Shown: positions 43,562-53,320, counted from the stretch's first letter. The stretch is 64,000 nucleotides of DNA from Massilia niastensis DSM 21313 (GCF_000382345.1 NZ_KB908088.1:22671-86670), one strand, 5' to 3'. Translations and numbers: made by a program. Notes: a model not told the origin generated them from the letters alone.

Positions 43562-44956
43562 ATGCCACACCAGTCAATCCGCCACCTGCGCGAGGTACAG
43601 CGCGCCGCCTTCGTGGCCGAAGGCCCGGTCACGGCGGCCGAACGCAGCGCCCGCCTGCAACGCGTCATCGACCTGCTGGTCGAGCATCACGAAGCGCTGT
43701 GCGCTGCGATGGACGAAGACTTCGGCGGCCGGCCGGCCGTATTCTCGACCATGAACGACATCCTCGGCTCGCTCGCTTCGCTCAAGCATGCGCGCGACAA
43801 CCTGGCGTCATGGATGACGCCCGATCCGCGCCCGAGCGTGGCGCCCTTCGACGCCTTCGGCGCGACCGCCTGGGTGCAGTACCAGCCGAAGGGCGTGGTC
43901 GGCATCATCGGCACCTGGAACGCGCCGCTCTACACCTTGCTGTCGCCGCTCGCCAGCGTGCTGGCCGCCGGCAACCGCGCCGTGCTCAAGCCGTCGGAAA
44001 TCGCCCCGCGCACCGGCGCCGTGCTGGCCGCGGCGGTGGCGCAGCACTTCGATCCGGCGCTGCTGGCGGTCGTCAACGGCGACGCCGCCGTGGCTGCCGA
44101 CTTCAGCGCGCAGCCGTGGGCGCACCTGGTGTTCACCGGTTCGACCGCCGTCGGCAAGGCGGTGATGGCGGCCGCCGCCGCCAACCTGGTGCCGCTGACC
44201 CTGGAACTGGGCGGCAAGTCGCCGGTGCTGGTCGGACGCAGCGCCGATATCGGCAATGCCGCCGAGCGCATCATCGTCGGCAAGGCCGGCAATGGCGGCC
44301 AGCTGTGCGTCTCGCCCGACGTGGTATGGCTGCCGCGCGAACAGCTCGAGCCCTTCGTCGCCGCGGCCCGCGCCTGCCACGAGGGCATGTTCCCCGACAG
44401 CGCCGACGTGGTGGCGGTGGTCAACGAGCGCCACCACCAGCGCATCGCCGGCTACCTCGAGGACGCCAGGGCGCGCGGCGCCCGCATCGAGACCGCCGGC
44501 CTGGCCGACGGACGCCGCATGGCGCTGCACCTGGTGATCGATCCGCCCGCCGACAGCCTGGTCGCCACCGAGGAAATCTTCGGCCCCGCAATGGTGGTCA
44601 ATACCTACGCCGGGATCGGCGAGGCGCTGGCGGCCGTGAACGCCGCGCCCAATCCGCTGGCGCTCTACTACTTCGGCAGCGACCCGCGCGAGCAGCAGCA
44701 CGTGCTCGACCACACCCTGTCGGGCGGGGTGTCGATCAACGACGTCACCATGCATCCGGCCCTGGCCGATGCGCCCTTCGGCGGCGTCGGCGCATCCGGC
44801 ATGGGCCACTACCACGGACGCGAAGGCTTCCTCGCGTTCAGCCACGCGCGCAGCGTGTATCAGGCCGGCGCGCACGACCCGCGCCGCGAATGGGGCATGC
44901 TGCCGCCCTACGGCGACCAGCTGCGCGCGATGATGCGCGCCGCCGTCACGCCCTGA
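43562..44956 (+). CDS. Aldehyde dehydrogenase, coniferyl-aldehyde-dehydrogenase type
   Basis: 464 residues. PKGVVGIIGTWNAPLYTLLSPL, FTGSTAVGKAVM, the general-base glutamate in LTLELGGKSPVLVG and nucleophile cysteine in NGGQLCVSPD are intact. In bile acid degradation an aldehyde dehydrogenase oxidises the C22 aldehyde left after side-chain aldolase cleavage, which is a plausible role here, but no aldolase is in the window. It is the last gene of the operon driven by operator 4; its stop codon touches operator 5. Confidence 0.8.
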   Translation: MPHQSIRHLREVQRAAFVAEGPVTAAERSARLQRVIDLLVEHHEALCAAMDEDFGGRPAVFSTMNDILGSLASLKHARDNLASWMTPDPRPSVAPFDAFGATAWVQYQPKGVVGIIGTWNAPLYTLLSPLASVLAAGNRAVLKPSEIAPRTGAVLAAAVAQHFDPALLAVVNGDAAVAADFSAQPWAHLVFTGSTAVGKAVMAAAAANLVPLTLELGGKSPVLVGRSADIGNAAERIIVGKAGNGGQLCVSPDVVWLPREQLEPFVAAARACHEGMFPDSADVVAVVNERHHQRIAGYLEDARARGARIETAGLADGRRMALHLVIDPPADSLVATEEIFGPAMVVNTYAGIGEALAAVNAAPNPLALYYFGSDPREQQHVLDHTLSGGVSINDVTMHPALADAPFGGVGASGMGHYHGREGFLAFSHARSVYQAGAHDPRREWGMLPPYGDQLRAMMRAAVTP

Positions 44957-44973
44957 TACTGCAAACGGACGAC
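44956..44973 (+). promoter_or_regulatory. Steroid-cluster operator 5: ATACTGC-aaac-GGACGAC
   Basis: Weaker palindrome but correctly positioned: a -10-like TATCAT starts 21 nt downstream (44995-45000), and the MFS ATG lies 56 nt from the operator edge. Confidence 0.72.
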
Positions 44974-45029
44974 GAGGGCGTGGCGCGCGCCCTCTATCAT
45001 CGAATTTCCTTCCCACCAGCGGCGCCGCC

Positions 45030-46319
45030 ATGACCACCACACCCCCCAGCATCACCCCGGCCAAGCAGGCGGCGGCATCCACGAACAATCCGCGCTACGT
45101 GTTGTGGATCCTGGCGTCGATGTCGGCCCTGTCCTTCATGGACCGGCAGATCCTGGCGGTCATCATCGAACCCGTGAAGGCCGAGTTCGCGCTGTCCGAC
45201 CTGGAGATCGGGATCGTGACCGGGCTCGGCTTCGCGCTCACCTTCAGCATGCTGGGCATTCCGCTCGGGCGCGTGGCGGACCGCAAGGACCGCCGCCACC
45301 TGATCGCCATGTGCCGCGGCCTCGGCGGCGCGGTGGCCGCGCTCGGCGCCGCTGCTGGCGGGTTCTGGCAGCTGGCCATGACGCGCGCCGGCGGCGCCCT
45401 GAGCGAAGCCGGCAGCGCGCCGGCGTCGATGTCGATGATCGCCGACCTGTTCGCGCCGCAGCAGCGCTCGCGCGCGATCAGCGCGTTCGGCGTCGGCGCC
45501 AGCGCCGGCTCGTTGCTGGCGCTGGTGGCGGGCGGCTGGCTGGCGCAGCACTGGGGCTGGCGCTGGACCCTGGCCGCGGTCGGCGGCGCTTCGCTGCTGG
45601 TGGCGCTCCTGTTCCGGCTGACGGTGCATGAACCGGCGCGCGCCGCCGCTCCGGGAACGGCCGGCGACGCACGCGGTGCGACGGGCCAGATCTGGCGCAA
45701 TCCGGTGGCGCGCGCGCTGATCGTGGCGGCCGCCTGCGTGCTGATGTCGGCGTACTCGTTCGGCGCCTGGAATTTCACCTACCTGGTCCGTTATCACCAC
45801 CTGTCGCTGGCGCAGGCCGGCCTGGTGTCGGGCACGGCGGCGATCGGGTCGGTGTTCGGCGGGCTGGCGTCCGGCATGCTGACCGACTACCTGGTCAGGC
45901 GCGACCTGCGCTGGCAGATCGGGGTGCCGCTCGCCGGCATCGCCTGCGCCTTGCCGGTCAGCCTGGTGTACTTCATGGTCCCGCCGGGACAGGTCGGCAT
46001 CGTCACCGTGCTGGTGGCGCTGTTCGCCTTCTTCATTGCCTCCTGGGCCGCGCCGACGTACGCGGCGCTCAGTTTCGTCGTCGCCGGCGAGCGCCGCGCG
46101 ACCGCCAACGCCATGGTGCTGCTGGCCAGCTCGGTGCTCGGCAGCGGCGCCAGCCCGATCCTGATCGGCGGGCTCAGCGACCTGCTGACGCCGGTGGCCG
46201 GCGCCGATGCGCTGCGCTACGCGATGGCGATGTCGATGGGACTGCTGCTGGTGGCGCTGGGTGCGTTCGCCGTGGCCTGCCGCGCCTATCCGGCCGCGCA
46301 CGGCGACGCGGCGCATTAA
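45030..46319 (+). CDS. MFS transporter, spinster-like, steroid cluster copy B
   Basis: 429 residues, about 12 helices. It shares [39 protein letters not shown] with the two paralogues at 25951 and 60946. Single-gene unit behind operator 5; the stop overlaps the coaD stop on the other strand by 3 nt. Confidence 0.84.
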   Translation: MTTTPPSITPAKQAAASTNNPRYVLWILASMSALSFMDRQILAVIIEPVKAEFALSDLEIGIVTGLGFALTFSMLGIPLGRVADRKDRRHLIAMCRGLGGAVAALGAAAGGFWQLAMTRAGGALSEAGSAPASMSMIADLFAPQQRSRAISAFGVGASAGSLLALVAGGWLAQHWGWRWTLAAVGGASLLVALLFRLTVHEPARAAAPGTAGDARGATGQIWRNPVARALIVAAACVLMSAYSFGAWNFTYLVRYHHLSLAQAGLVSGTAAIGSVFGGLASGMLTDYLVRRDLRWQIGVPLAGIACALPVSLVYFMVPPGQVGIVTVLVALFAFFIASWAAPTYAALSFVVAGERRATANAMVLLASSVLGSGASPILIGGLSDLLTPVAGADALRYAMAMSMGLLLVALGAFAVACRAYPAAHGDAAH

Positions 46320-46798
46320 CTGGATGCGAGCTTTTGCCGCAGCCACTTCTCCACCGATGGAAGCACGAACTTCGACACGTCGCCGCCCATGCTGGCGATT
46401 TCGCGCACCATGGTGCCGGAAATGAACTGGTACTGGTCGGACGGCGTGAGGAACAGCGACTCGACGTCCGGCAGCAGGTAGCGGTTCATGCCCGCCATCT
46501 GGAATTCGAATTCGAAGTCGGACACGGCGCGCAGGCCGCGCACGATGACGCGCGCCTCGCTGGCGCGCACGAAGTCCCTGAGCAGGCCGGAAAAGCTGGT
46601 CACCCTGACATTCGGGAAGTGCTCCAGCACTTCGGTGGCGATGGCGAGCCGCTCGTCGAGCGGGAACAGGGGATGCTTGTTCCGGCTGTCGGCAACCCCG
46701 ACCACCAGTTCGTCGAACAGGCCGGCGGCGCGCCGGACCAGATCCTCGTGGCCGCGCGTGAACGGATCGAAGGTGCCGGGATAAACGGCGATGACCAT
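46316..46798 (-). CDS. coaD: Phosphopantetheine adenylyltransferase
   Basis: 160 residues, full length. The nucleotidyltransferase motif [25 protein letters not shown] and [20 protein letters not shown] are diagnostic. It makes dephospho-CoA in the penultimate step of CoA synthesis. The start at 46798 has a very strong AGGAGGT site. Being 10 nt downstream of a crotonase gene behind steroid operator 6, it is likely induced with the CoA-consuming steroid pathway, which is unusual placement for a housekeeping gene. Confidence 0.93.
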   Translation of the reverse strand: MVIAVYPGTFDPFTRGHEDLVRRAAGLFDELVVGVADSRNKHPLFPLDERLAIATEVLEHFPNVRVTSFSGLLRDFVRASEARVIVRGLRAVSDFEFEFQMAGMNRYLLPDVESLFLTPSDQYQFISGTMVREIASMGGDVSKFVLPSVEKWLRQKLASS

Positions 46799-46808
46799 GG
46801 TGAACCTC

Positions 46809-47618
46809 CTAGTGCCCTGTGTAGGCGGGCTTGCGCTTGTCGATGAATGCCTGCATGCCTTCCTTCTGGTCATGACTGGCGAACAGGAGTTGATTGGCCT
46901 TGCGCTCGAGCATCAGGGCAACGTCGAGCGGCGCATCCATTCCCGCGAGCACGACTTCCTTGATCTGCATGGCCGCCAAGGGGGGCATGGAGGCGATTGT
47001 ACGCGCCATCGCCAGTGCTTCGGGCAATACCTGTTCGTCGGGCACGACCAGGCTGACCAGGCCCATATGGCAGGCCTCGGCGGCGCTGACCGGTTTGCCG
47101 GTGAGCAGGATGCGCATGGCGTTGAACTTGCCCACCGCGCGCACCAGGCGCTGGGTGCCGCCGATGCCCGGCATGATGCCGATGCGGATTTCGGGCTGGG
47201 CGAAGCTGGCATGCTCGCCGGCAATGATGATGTCGCAATGCATCGCCAGCTCGTTGCCGCCGCCGAAGGCGTAGCCGCAGACCGCGGCGATCACCGGCTT
47301 CGGACAGCGCTCGAGCGGCGCCCACACCCGTTCGGTATGGCGCTGCAGGATGTCGATCGGGCCGGCATCGACCAGGCTCTTGATGTCGCCGCCGGCGGCG
47401 AACACCTTGCTGCCTCCGCTGAGGACGATGGCGCGCACCGACTCGTCGGCGGACAGCTCGCTGAAGGCGGCCGACAGCAGGGCCTGCAGCTGCAGGCTGA
47501 GGGCGTTGGTGGCGTCCGGGCGGTTCAGCAGGACCAGGGCGACGCCGCCCTCGTGGCGCTCGACGATCAGTTCCGGCAGGGCCGAGGCGGGTGGGGGTGG
47601 TGGGGAAGCGCTGTGCAT
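46809..47618 (-). CDS. Enoyl-CoA hydratase with both catalytic glutamates
   Basis: 269 residues. Both crotonase glutamates are present, in [17 protein letters not shown] and [21 protein letters not shown], so it should be a true hydratase, unlike the two crotonases of the ipd operon. It probably hydrates an enoyl-CoA of the steroid side chain or of the ring-derived acids. It is transcribed with coaD from operator 6. Confidence 0.86.
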   Translation of the reverse strand: MHSASPPPPPASALPELIVERHEGGVALVLLNRPDATNALSLQLQALLSAAFSELSADESVRAIVLSGGSKVFAAGGDIKSLVDAGPIDILQRHTERVWAPLERCPKPVIAAVCGYAFGGGNELAMHCDIIIAGEHASFAQPEIRIGIMPGIGGTQRLVRAVGKFNAMRILLTGKPVSAAEACHMGLVSLVVPDEQVLPEALAMARTIASMPPLAAMQIKEVVLAGMDAPLDVALMLERKANQLLFASHDQKEGMQAFIDKRKPAYTGH

Positions 47619-47692
47619 GGTGGGTCTCCGTCGCGCGCGGCGCGGCGCGCCAGCGTCATGCAGCGATGATCGGCGCTGGCGGTCCGGCCGGC

Positions 47693-47710
47693 ATCGTCCC
47701 TTCGGACGTA
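47693..47710. promoter_or_regulatory. Steroid-cluster operator 6: ATCGTCC-cttc-GGACGTA (divergent)
   Basis: Plus side: TACAGT 21 nt away (47732-47737), ATG 56 nt from the edge. Minus side: GATCAT 21 nt away (47671-47666). Serves the SDR at 47767 and the ech-coaD pair. Confidence 0.86.
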
Positions 47711-47766
47711 TCCTCCGGGATGGGGGACTTCTACAGTAGGGTGACCACCACTACAGGAACAGCGTC

Positions 47767-48534
47767 ATGATCGAATCCGAACAATTCAACGAGCGTGTCG
47801 TGCTCGTCACCGGCGGCACCAAGGGCATCGGGCGCGCCATCGCCGAGGCCTTCCTGGCCGCCCAGGCCCGGGTGATCGTCTGCGGACGGTCGGCGCCGGA
47901 AAGCCTGCCGTCCGGCGGCGGGCGCGAGGCCAGCTTCATTGCCTGCGACGTCAAGGACGCCGACGCCGTCAAGGCCATGATGGCCGCCATCGCCGAGCGC
48001 CATGGCCGGCTCGACGTGCTGGTGAATAATGCCGGCGGCAGTCCGGCGGCCGACGCGGCGACCGCCTCGCCGCGCTTCCACGACAGCATCGTCCGCCTCA
48101 ACCTGCTGGCGCCCCTGCACCTGGCGCAGGAGGCCAATGCGCTGATGCAGGCGCGGCAGGGCGGCGTGATCGTGTTCATCGGCAGCATCAGCGCGCTGCG
48201 GCCCTCGCCCGGCACCGCCGCCTATGGCGCCGCCAAGGCCGGCGTGCTGAGCCTGGTTTCCTCGCTGGCGGTCGAATGGGCGCCGAAGGTGAGGGTGGTG
48301 GCGGTCAGCCCCGGCCTGGTGCAGACCGAGCAGTCGCACCTGCACTATGGCGACGCGGCCGGCATCGCCGCCGTCGGCGCCACCATCCCTGCCGGGCGGA
48401 TGGCGCAGCCGGCCGACATCGCCAGCGCCTGCCTGTTCGTCGCTTCGGACCAGGCCGCCTACATGAGCGGCAGCAACCTGCTGCTGCACGGCGGCGGCGA
48501 GAAGCCGGCCTTCCTGGCCGCGGCGCAGCAATAG
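47767..48534 (+). CDS. Short-chain dehydrogenase, single gene unit
   Basis: 255 residues. VVLVTGGTKGIGRAIAEAF, LVNNAGG, catalytic Ser in IGSISALRPS and YGAAK are intact. Its position is not conserved in any steroid cluster I can recall, so the substrate (ring hydroxyl or hydroxyacyl-CoA) is open. Own promoter from operator 6 and terminator at 48541. Confidence 0.8.
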   Translation: MIESEQFNERVVLVTGGTKGIGRAIAEAFLAAQARVIVCGRSAPESLPSGGGREASFIACDVKDADAVKAMMAAIAERHGRLDVLVNNAGGSPAADAATASPRFHDSIVRLNLLAPLHLAQEANALMQARQGGVIVFIGSISALRPSPGTAAYGAAKAGVLSLVSSLAVEWAPKVRVVAVSPGLVQTEQSHLHYGDAAGIAAVGATIPAGRMAQPADIASACLFVASDQAAYMSGSNLLLHGGGEKPAFLAAAQQ

Positions 48535-48540
48535 CGATAA

Positions 48541-48562
48541 AAGGGAGGCGAACGCCTCCCTT
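48541..48562. terminator. Bidirectional terminator between the SDR and hsaF
   Basis: Near-perfect hairpin AAGGGAGGCG (48541-48550) with CGCCTCCCTT (48553-48562) between convergent genes. The T/A ends are short in both directions. Confidence 0.65.
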
Positions 48563-48564
48563 CC

Positions 48565-49587
48565 TCAGGCGCGCGCGCGCGCCATGGTCAGTGCGGTGTC
48601 CTCGATCATGTCTTCCTGGCCGGCGACCATGCCGCGCCGTCCCAGTTCGACCAGGATGTCGCGCGCCGGCACCTTGTACTTGGCGGCGGCGCGCTTGGCG
48701 AACAGCAGGAAGGTCGAGTACACGCCGGCGTAGCCGAGGGTCAGCGCGTCGCGGTCGATGCGCACCATGTGGTCCATCATCGGCAGCACCACGTCCTCGG
48801 CCAGGTCCATGATCCGGTACAGGTCGACCCCGGTCTCGACCTGCATCCGGTTGCAGACCGCCACCATCACTTCGAGCGGCGTATTGCCGGCGCCGGCGCC
48901 CAGGCCATTGGTCGAGCCGTCGATGCGCACCGCGCCCGCTTCGATCGCCGCCAGCGAGTTGGCCACGCCCATCGCCAGGTTGTGGTGGCCGTGGAAGCCG
49001 ATCTGGGTCTCGGGCCGCAGCGCGGCGCGCAGGGCGGCCACGCGCGCGGCGACACCGTCCGGCAGCAGGTAGCCGGCCGAATCGGTGACGTACACGCATT
49101 GCGCGCCGTAGGACTCCATCAGCAGCGCCTGTTGCGCGAGTTTTTCAGGAGTCGTCATGTGGGCCATCATCAGGAAGCCGACGGTGTCGAGTCCCATCTT
49201 GCGCGCCGCGGCGATGTGCTGCTCGGCGACGTCGGCCTCGGTGCAGTGGGTGGCGACGCGCACCGTGTGCAGGCCGCATGCGTGCGCCGCGCGCAGGTCG
49301 TCGACCGTGCCGATGCCGGGCACCAGCAGCGCCGACACCTTGGTGTGCTTCAGCTGCGGGATCACGGCATTCAGGTAGTCGACATCGCTGTGCGCCGAAA
49401 AGCCGTAGTTGACCGAATTGCCGCCCAGGCCGTCGCCGTGGGTGATTTCGAGCAGCGGCATGCCGGCCGCGTCGAGGCCCCTGGCCACCGCCAGCATCTG
49501 CTCGATGCTGATCTGGTGGCGCTTCGGATGCATGCCGTCGCGCAGCGTGTTGTCGTGCAAAATGATCTTCCTGCCTTCGAGGTTCAT
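48565..49587 (-). CDS. hsaF: 4-hydroxy-2-oxovalerate-type aldolase
   Basis: 340 residues of the DmpG/HsaF family. The HMGL-like barrel starts [17 protein letters not shown] with the metal aspartate; [38 protein letters not shown] and [18 protein letters not shown] follow. It cleaves the hydroxylated 2-oxo acid from ring A to pyruvate and an aldehyde, channelled to the partner dehydrogenase. Last gene of the hsaB-D-E-G-F operon. Confidence 0.9.
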   Translation of the reverse strand: MNLEGRKIILHDNTLRDGMHPKRHQISIEQMLAVARGLDAAGMPLLEITHGDGLGGNSVNYGFSAHSDVDYLNAVIPQLKHTKVSALLVPGIGTVDDLRAAHACGLHTVRVATHCTEADVAEQHIAAARKMGLDTVGFLMMAHMTTPEKLAQQALLMESYGAQCVYVTDSAGYLLPDGVAARVAALRAALRPETQIGFHGHHNLAMGVANSLAAIEAGAVRIDGSTNGLGAGAGNTPLEVMVAVCNRMQVETGVDLYRIMDLAEDVVLPMMDHMVRIDRDALTLGYAGVYSTFLLFAKRAAAKYKVPARDILVELGRRGMVAGQEDMIEDTALTMARARA

Positions 49588-49604
49588 GGGTTTCTCCTTG
49601 TTTG

Positions 49605-50528
49605 TCAGGCTGCCACGCGCTCGAGCGTGAGCGTACCGTTCAGCAGTTCTTCGGCGAACATCTCGGCGGTGCGGGCGGCGGCGGCCGTCATGATGTCCAG
49701 GTTGCCGGCGTATTTCGGCAGGTAGTCGCCCAGCCCTTCGACTTCGAGGAACACCGAGACCCGGTTGCCGTCGAAGACCGGGCCGTTGACCAGCTTGTAG
49801 CCGGGGACGTATTTCTGCACCTCCGCGATCATCGCGTGCAGCGAGGCGGTGATGCGTTCCTGGTCGGGCGCGGTCTCGGTCAGGCAGTGCACGGTGTCGC
49901 GCATGATGATCGGCGGCTCGGCGGGATTGAGCACGATGATCGCCTTGCTCTTCTGCGCCCCGCCCACCGCCCGGATCGCGCCGGCCGTGGTGCGGGTGAA
50001 TTCGTCGATGTTCTTGCGGGTGCCGGGGCCGGCCGAGCGCGACGAGGCGGTGGCGATGATCTCGCCGTAGGCCACCGGCTGCACGCGCGAGATCGCCGCC
50101 ACCATCGGGATGGTCGCCTGGCCGCCGCAGGTGACCATGTTGACGTTCATGCGGCTGGTGCCGACCAGTTCCTTCAGGTTCACCGGCGGCACGCAGTAGG
50201 GGCCGATGGCGGCCGGCGTCAGGTCGATCATCAGCACGCCGAGCTCGTTGAGCTTGCGCGAGTTCTCGGCGTGGACGTAGGCGCTGGTGGCGTCGAAGGC
50301 GATCTGCACGCCGTCCGCCAGCACGTGCGGCAGCAGGCCGTCGACGCCATCGGAGGTGGTCTTGATGCCCAGTGCGCGGGCGCGCGCCAGGCCTTCCGAG
50401 TCCGGGTCGACACCGACCATCCAGACCGGTTCGAGGACGCTGCTGCGCTGCAGCTTGTACAGCAGGTCGGTGCCGATGTTGCCGGGACCGATGACGGCGC
50501 ATTTGATTTTCTTCATGGCTTTCTTCAT
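49605..50528 (-). CDS. hsaG: Acylating acetaldehyde/propionaldehyde dehydrogenase
   Basis: 307 residues of the DmpF/HsaG family: [18 protein letters not shown], the catalytic cysteine in [17 protein letters not shown], and [17 protein letters not shown]. It converts the aldehyde released by the aldolase to acyl-CoA. The ATG at 50528 overlaps the hydratase stop (ATGA); a second ATG lies at 50516. Together with hsaF it forms the classical channelling pair. Confidence 0.9.
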   Translation of the reverse strand: MKKAMKKIKCAVIGPGNIGTDLLYKLQRSSVLEPVWMVGVDPDSEGLARARALGIKTTSDGVDGLLPHVLADGVQIAFDATSAYVHAENSRKLNELGVLMIDLTPAAIGPYCVPPVNLKELVGTSRMNVNMVTCGGQATIPMVAAISRVQPVAYGEIIATASSRSAGPGTRKNIDEFTRTTAGAIRAVGGAQKSKAIIVLNPAEPPIIMRDTVHCLTETAPDQERITASLHAMIAEVQKYVPGYKLVNGPVFDGNRVSVFLEVEGLGDYLPKYAGNLDIMTAAAARTAEMFAEELLNGTLTLERVAA

Positions 50529-51328
50529 TCGACAAAGTGGATGGAACAGCCGCCCAGGCCGTGGATCTGCATCGTGAAGGCGTCGCCGGCGCACACCGGC
50601 ACCAGCGCGGCGAGCGATCCGGACAGGATCAGTTCGCCGCTGCGGAAAGGGATGCCGAAGCGGCCCAGGGTATTCGCCAGCCACGCCACCGCCGCGGCCG
50701 GATGGCCCTGCACGGCGGCGCCGACGCCGCTGCAGGCCAGCGCGCCGTTGCGGTACAGGTCCATGCGCGCCGCCGCCAGGTCGAGCGCGCGCGGCGCGCT
50801 GCGGGTGGCGCCGACCACGAACACGCCGCAGGAGGCGTTGTCCGCCACCGTGTCCTGGATCCGGATCTCCCAGTCGTGCACGCGCGAATCGACGATCTCG
50901 AAGCAGGGCGCCACCCATTCGGCGGCGTCGAGCACGTCCTCGGCGGTGATGTCGGTGCCGTGCAGGTCATCCTTGAGCATGAAGGCGATCTCGCCCTCGG
51001 CGCGCGGCTGGATCAGGCGCGCCGTGGCGAGGCTGACCGTCGCGCCATCGGGATGGTGCATGGTATCGGTGAGAAAGCCGAAGTCGGGCTGGTGCACGTC
51101 GAGCATCTGCTGCACCGCCTTTGATGTCACGCCGATCTTCTTGCCGATGACGCGCTCGCCGGCCGCTTCGCGCCGCCGCAGGGTGTGCAGCGAGATGCGG
51201 TAGGCATCGTCGATGGTGATGGCCGGATGGCGCGCGCTCAGGGGCGCGAGCGTGGCGCCGCTGCGCCAGGCATGGAACAGTTCTTCGCCGAGGGCGGCGA
51301 CCAGGTCGTCATTCATCGGCTTATCCAT
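50525..51328 (-). CDS. hsaE: 2-oxo-4-enoate hydratase
   Basis: 267 residues of the MhpD/HsaE family. [39 protein letters not shown] and [14 protein letters not shown] carry metal-ligand glutamates. It hydrates 2-hydroxyhexa-2,4-dienoate released by HsaD. The start overlaps the hsaD stop by 8 nt. Confidence 0.9.
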   Translation of the reverse strand: MDKPMNDDLVAALGEELFHAWRSGATLAPLSARHPAITIDDAYRISLHTLRRREAAGERVIGKKIGVTSKAVQQMLDVHQPDFGFLTDTMHHPDGATVSLATARLIQPRAEGEIAFMLKDDLHGTDITAEDVLDAAEWVAPCFEIVDSRVHDWEIRIQDTVADNASCGVFVVGATRSAPRALDLAAARMDLYRNGALACSGVGAAVQGHPAAAVAWLANTLGRFGIPFRSGELILSGSLAALVPVCAGDAFTMQIHGLGGCSIHFVE

Positions 51329-52148
51329 GATGCAGGAAGTCGATGCACATGCGGTTGAACAGGGCGCGGTGCTCGACCTGCACCCAATGGCCGCAGCGGT
51401 TGACCAGGATGGTGCGGATGGCGGGGCAATGCGCCATCAGCTTGTCGGCGCCGCTGGCCGGATTGAACTGGTCGTCGGTGCCCCAGAACGCCAGCACCGG
51501 GCAGCGCAATTCGCCCAGGCGCGCGGTCATGTCGGGCACTTTCAGGATCGAGCGCGCCGCCTGGGTCTGGGTATCGGCGATCGGCGCGCGCTCGGCCAGG
51601 ATGGCGTCGGTCAGCAGCGACGGATCGTACAGCTGCATGCTCATCACGGCGCGCATGGCGTCGACGCCGGTGCGTCCCGACTTGTAGACGGCGAACATGT
51701 TGGCCACGCCCGGCATGGCCAGGTAGGTCTCGAGCGACTCGACGCCGCCCGGGGCCATCAGGATCAGGCGGCCGACGTCCTCGGGATAGGCCAGCGCATA
51801 GCCGAGCGCGATCGCGCCGCCCAGCGAGTTGCCGAGCAGGGTCACCTGCCCGAGGCCGAGCGCATCGACCAGGCCCTTGACGCCGGCGATGAAGAAGTCG
51901 AGGTCGTACTGGGGCAGGTCGGGCTTGCTGGACAGGCCGTAGCCGAGCAGGTCGGGCACGATGCTGCGGTAGCCGGCTTCGGCGAACTCGGGGAAGTTGC
52001 CCTTGAAGTTGCTGTAGCCGCTGGCGCCGGCGCCGGCGCCGTGCAGGAAGATCACCGGCGCGCCGCTGCCGCTGTCGTGGTAGTGGATCTGCTGGCCGTT
52101 GCCGATGTCGGCAAAGTGTCCGACCGGGATGGGGGAGTGCTGGTCCAT
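51321..52148 (-). CDS. hsaD: 4,9-DSHA hydrolase (alpha/beta-hydrolase)
   Basis: 275 residues, meta-cleavage-product hydrolase. Oxyanion segment FLHGAGAGASGYSNF, nucleophile S108 in LGNSLGGA, acid D226 in GTDDQFNP and H254 in CGHWVQVEH. It hydrolyses the HsaC product to the C/D-ring propionate (HIP) and hydroxyhexadienoate. AAAGGA before the ATG at 52148. The hydroxyhexadienoate goes to the next three genes, HIP to the ipd operon after CoA ligation. Confidence 0.9.
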   Translation of the reverse strand: MDQHSPIPVGHFADIGNGQQIHYHDSGSGAPVIFLHGAGAGASGYSNFKGNFPEFAEAGYRSIVPDLLGYGLSSKPDLPQYDLDFFIAGVKGLVDALGLGQVTLLGNSLGGAIALGYALAYPEDVGRLILMAPGGVESLETYLAMPGVANMFAVYKSGRTGVDAMRAVMSMQLYDPSLLTDAILAERAPIADTQTQAARSILKVPDMTARLGELRCPVLAFWGTDDQFNPASGADKLMAHCPAIRTILVNRCGHWVQVEHRALFNRMCIDFLHHG

Positions 52149-52183
52149 GGAGTCCTTTGTGGTGAATGACGGGCTGAATCGAA

Positions 52184-53137
52184 CTAGGCCCACAGGCTGG
52201 GCAGTCCCTGGTCGCTGGCGGCGACCAGGGTCTTGAGCAGGCGGCGCAGCGCGCTGCCCTGGGGCGCGCCGATGCGTCCATCCAGGTCGGCTTCGACCGC
52301 CTTGGCCGCGGCCAGGATGTGCAGGATGGTGTCGCTGCCGGCCGCGCTCAGGCGGTAGCCGTCGTCGTCGCGGCGCAGCAGGCCGCGCGCGCAGGCGGCC
52401 GCCAGGGCCGGTTCGCCGGTCTCGAAGCCGGTATCGGCCATGTGGGCGGCGATCTCCGCCGGCGCCAGCGGCTGCCGCACGCTCAGCAGCGAGAGCAGGA
52501 AGAATTCGGGATCGGTGATGCGTTTTTCCGCCAGCAGCGGGCGGAAGCGCGCCATGAACTGGTAGTGGGCGCGCCCCAGCAGGTAGCCCAGCATGTCTTC
52601 GGAGAATGCGCCGGCCTGGGGCGCGGCGCCGGCCCTGGGCGGCTCGGCCATGTGGGCGGCCACCGCATACTGGCCCGAGACGTACAGCAGCGGCGCCAGG
52701 TCGCTGCGGTCGTAGCCGACCACTTCGCCGACGAAGATGACATGGTCGCCGCCCTCGTACTGGAAGGCCGAGCGGCACTGGAAGCGCGCGCTGCAGCCGG
52801 GCAGCAGCGGCGCGCCGGTGGCGCAGTCGTCGAGCGCCAGGCCGGCGAACTTGTCCTCGCCGGCGCGCGCGAAGCGGTTCGACAGCGCGTCCTGGCCGCT
52901 GGCCAGCACGTGCACGTTCCAGTAGCGTGCGGCGCTGAAGGCGGGCAGGCTGCGGGCGCTCTTCGCCAGGCTCCACAACACCATCGGCGGATCCAGCGAC
53001 ACCGAATTGAAGCTGTTGGCGGTCATGCCGACGGCGGCGCCATCGCCGCCCCTGGTGGTGACGATGGTCACGCCGGTGGCGAACATGCTCAGCGCCTTGC
53101 GAAAGTCGCGCGGGTCGAATGCGCTCGAAGTGTCCAC
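52184..53137 (-). CDS. hsaB: Flavin reductase HsaB with a C-terminal MarR-like domain
   Basis: 317 residues, much longer than the roughly 165-190 of simple HpaC/HsaB reductases. The N-terminal flavin reductase domain (about 1-165) has ALSMFATGVTIVTTRGGDGAAVGMTANSFNSVSLDPPMVLWSL. The rest (about 180-310) looks like a winged-helix/MarR-like domain with FFLLSLLSVRQPLAPAEIAAHM and LLRRDDDGYRLSAAG. A similar layout occurs in the reductase (C1) of Acinetobacter 4-hydroxyphenylacetate hydroxylase, where substrate binding there stimulates the reductase. GTG start at 53137 with GGGAG. Supplies reduced FMN to HsaA. Confidence 0.85.
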   Translation of the reverse strand: MDTSSAFDPRDFRKALSMFATGVTIVTTRGGDGAAVGMTANSFNSVSLDPPMVLWSLAKSARSLPAFSAARYWNVHVLASGQDALSNRFARAGEDKFAGLALDDCATGAPLLPGCSARFQCRSAFQYEGGDHVIFVGEVVGYDRSDLAPLLYVSGQYAVAAHMAEPPRAGAAPQAGAFSEDMLGYLLGRAHYQFMARFRPLLAEKRITDPEFFLLSLLSVRQPLAPAEIAAHMADTGFETGEPALAAACARGLLRRDDDGYRLSAAGSDTILHILAAAKAVEADLDGRIGAPQGSALRRLLKTLVAASDQGLPSLWA

Positions 53138-53193
53138 GGTTGCTCCCTTGTCTGATGTACAGGGCAAGCTTGCGGTCTTTGTCGGCTCCCGGA

Positions 53194-53211
53194 ATCCTCC
53201 ACATGGACTAG
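53194..53211 (-). promoter_or_regulatory. Steroid-cluster operator 7: ATCCTCC-acat-GGACTAG (hsaB side)
   Basis: Proximal edge lies 56 nt from the hsaB GTG. The hexamer at the 21-nt position is a poor -10 (CAAGCT, 53172-53167) but keeps A2 and T6. Confidence 0.78.
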
Positions 53212-53225
53212 CCATGCGCCGACCC

Positions 53226-53243
53226 TTAGTCCGCTCAGACGAT
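53226..53243 (+). promoter_or_regulatory. Steroid-cluster operator 8: TTAGTCC-gctc-AGACGAT (hsaA side)
   Basis: Second box in the hsaB/hsaA divergent region. GAACAT starts 21 nt downstream (53265-53270); hsaA ATG is 77 nt from the edge. Confidence 0.8.
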
Positions 53244-53320
53244 GAAGTGGCGCCGAGGCGGTGGGAACATGCTTTCATGCCCCACGCCGGGGCGCGGCGA
53301 ACCACATAACGAGGAGTGAG

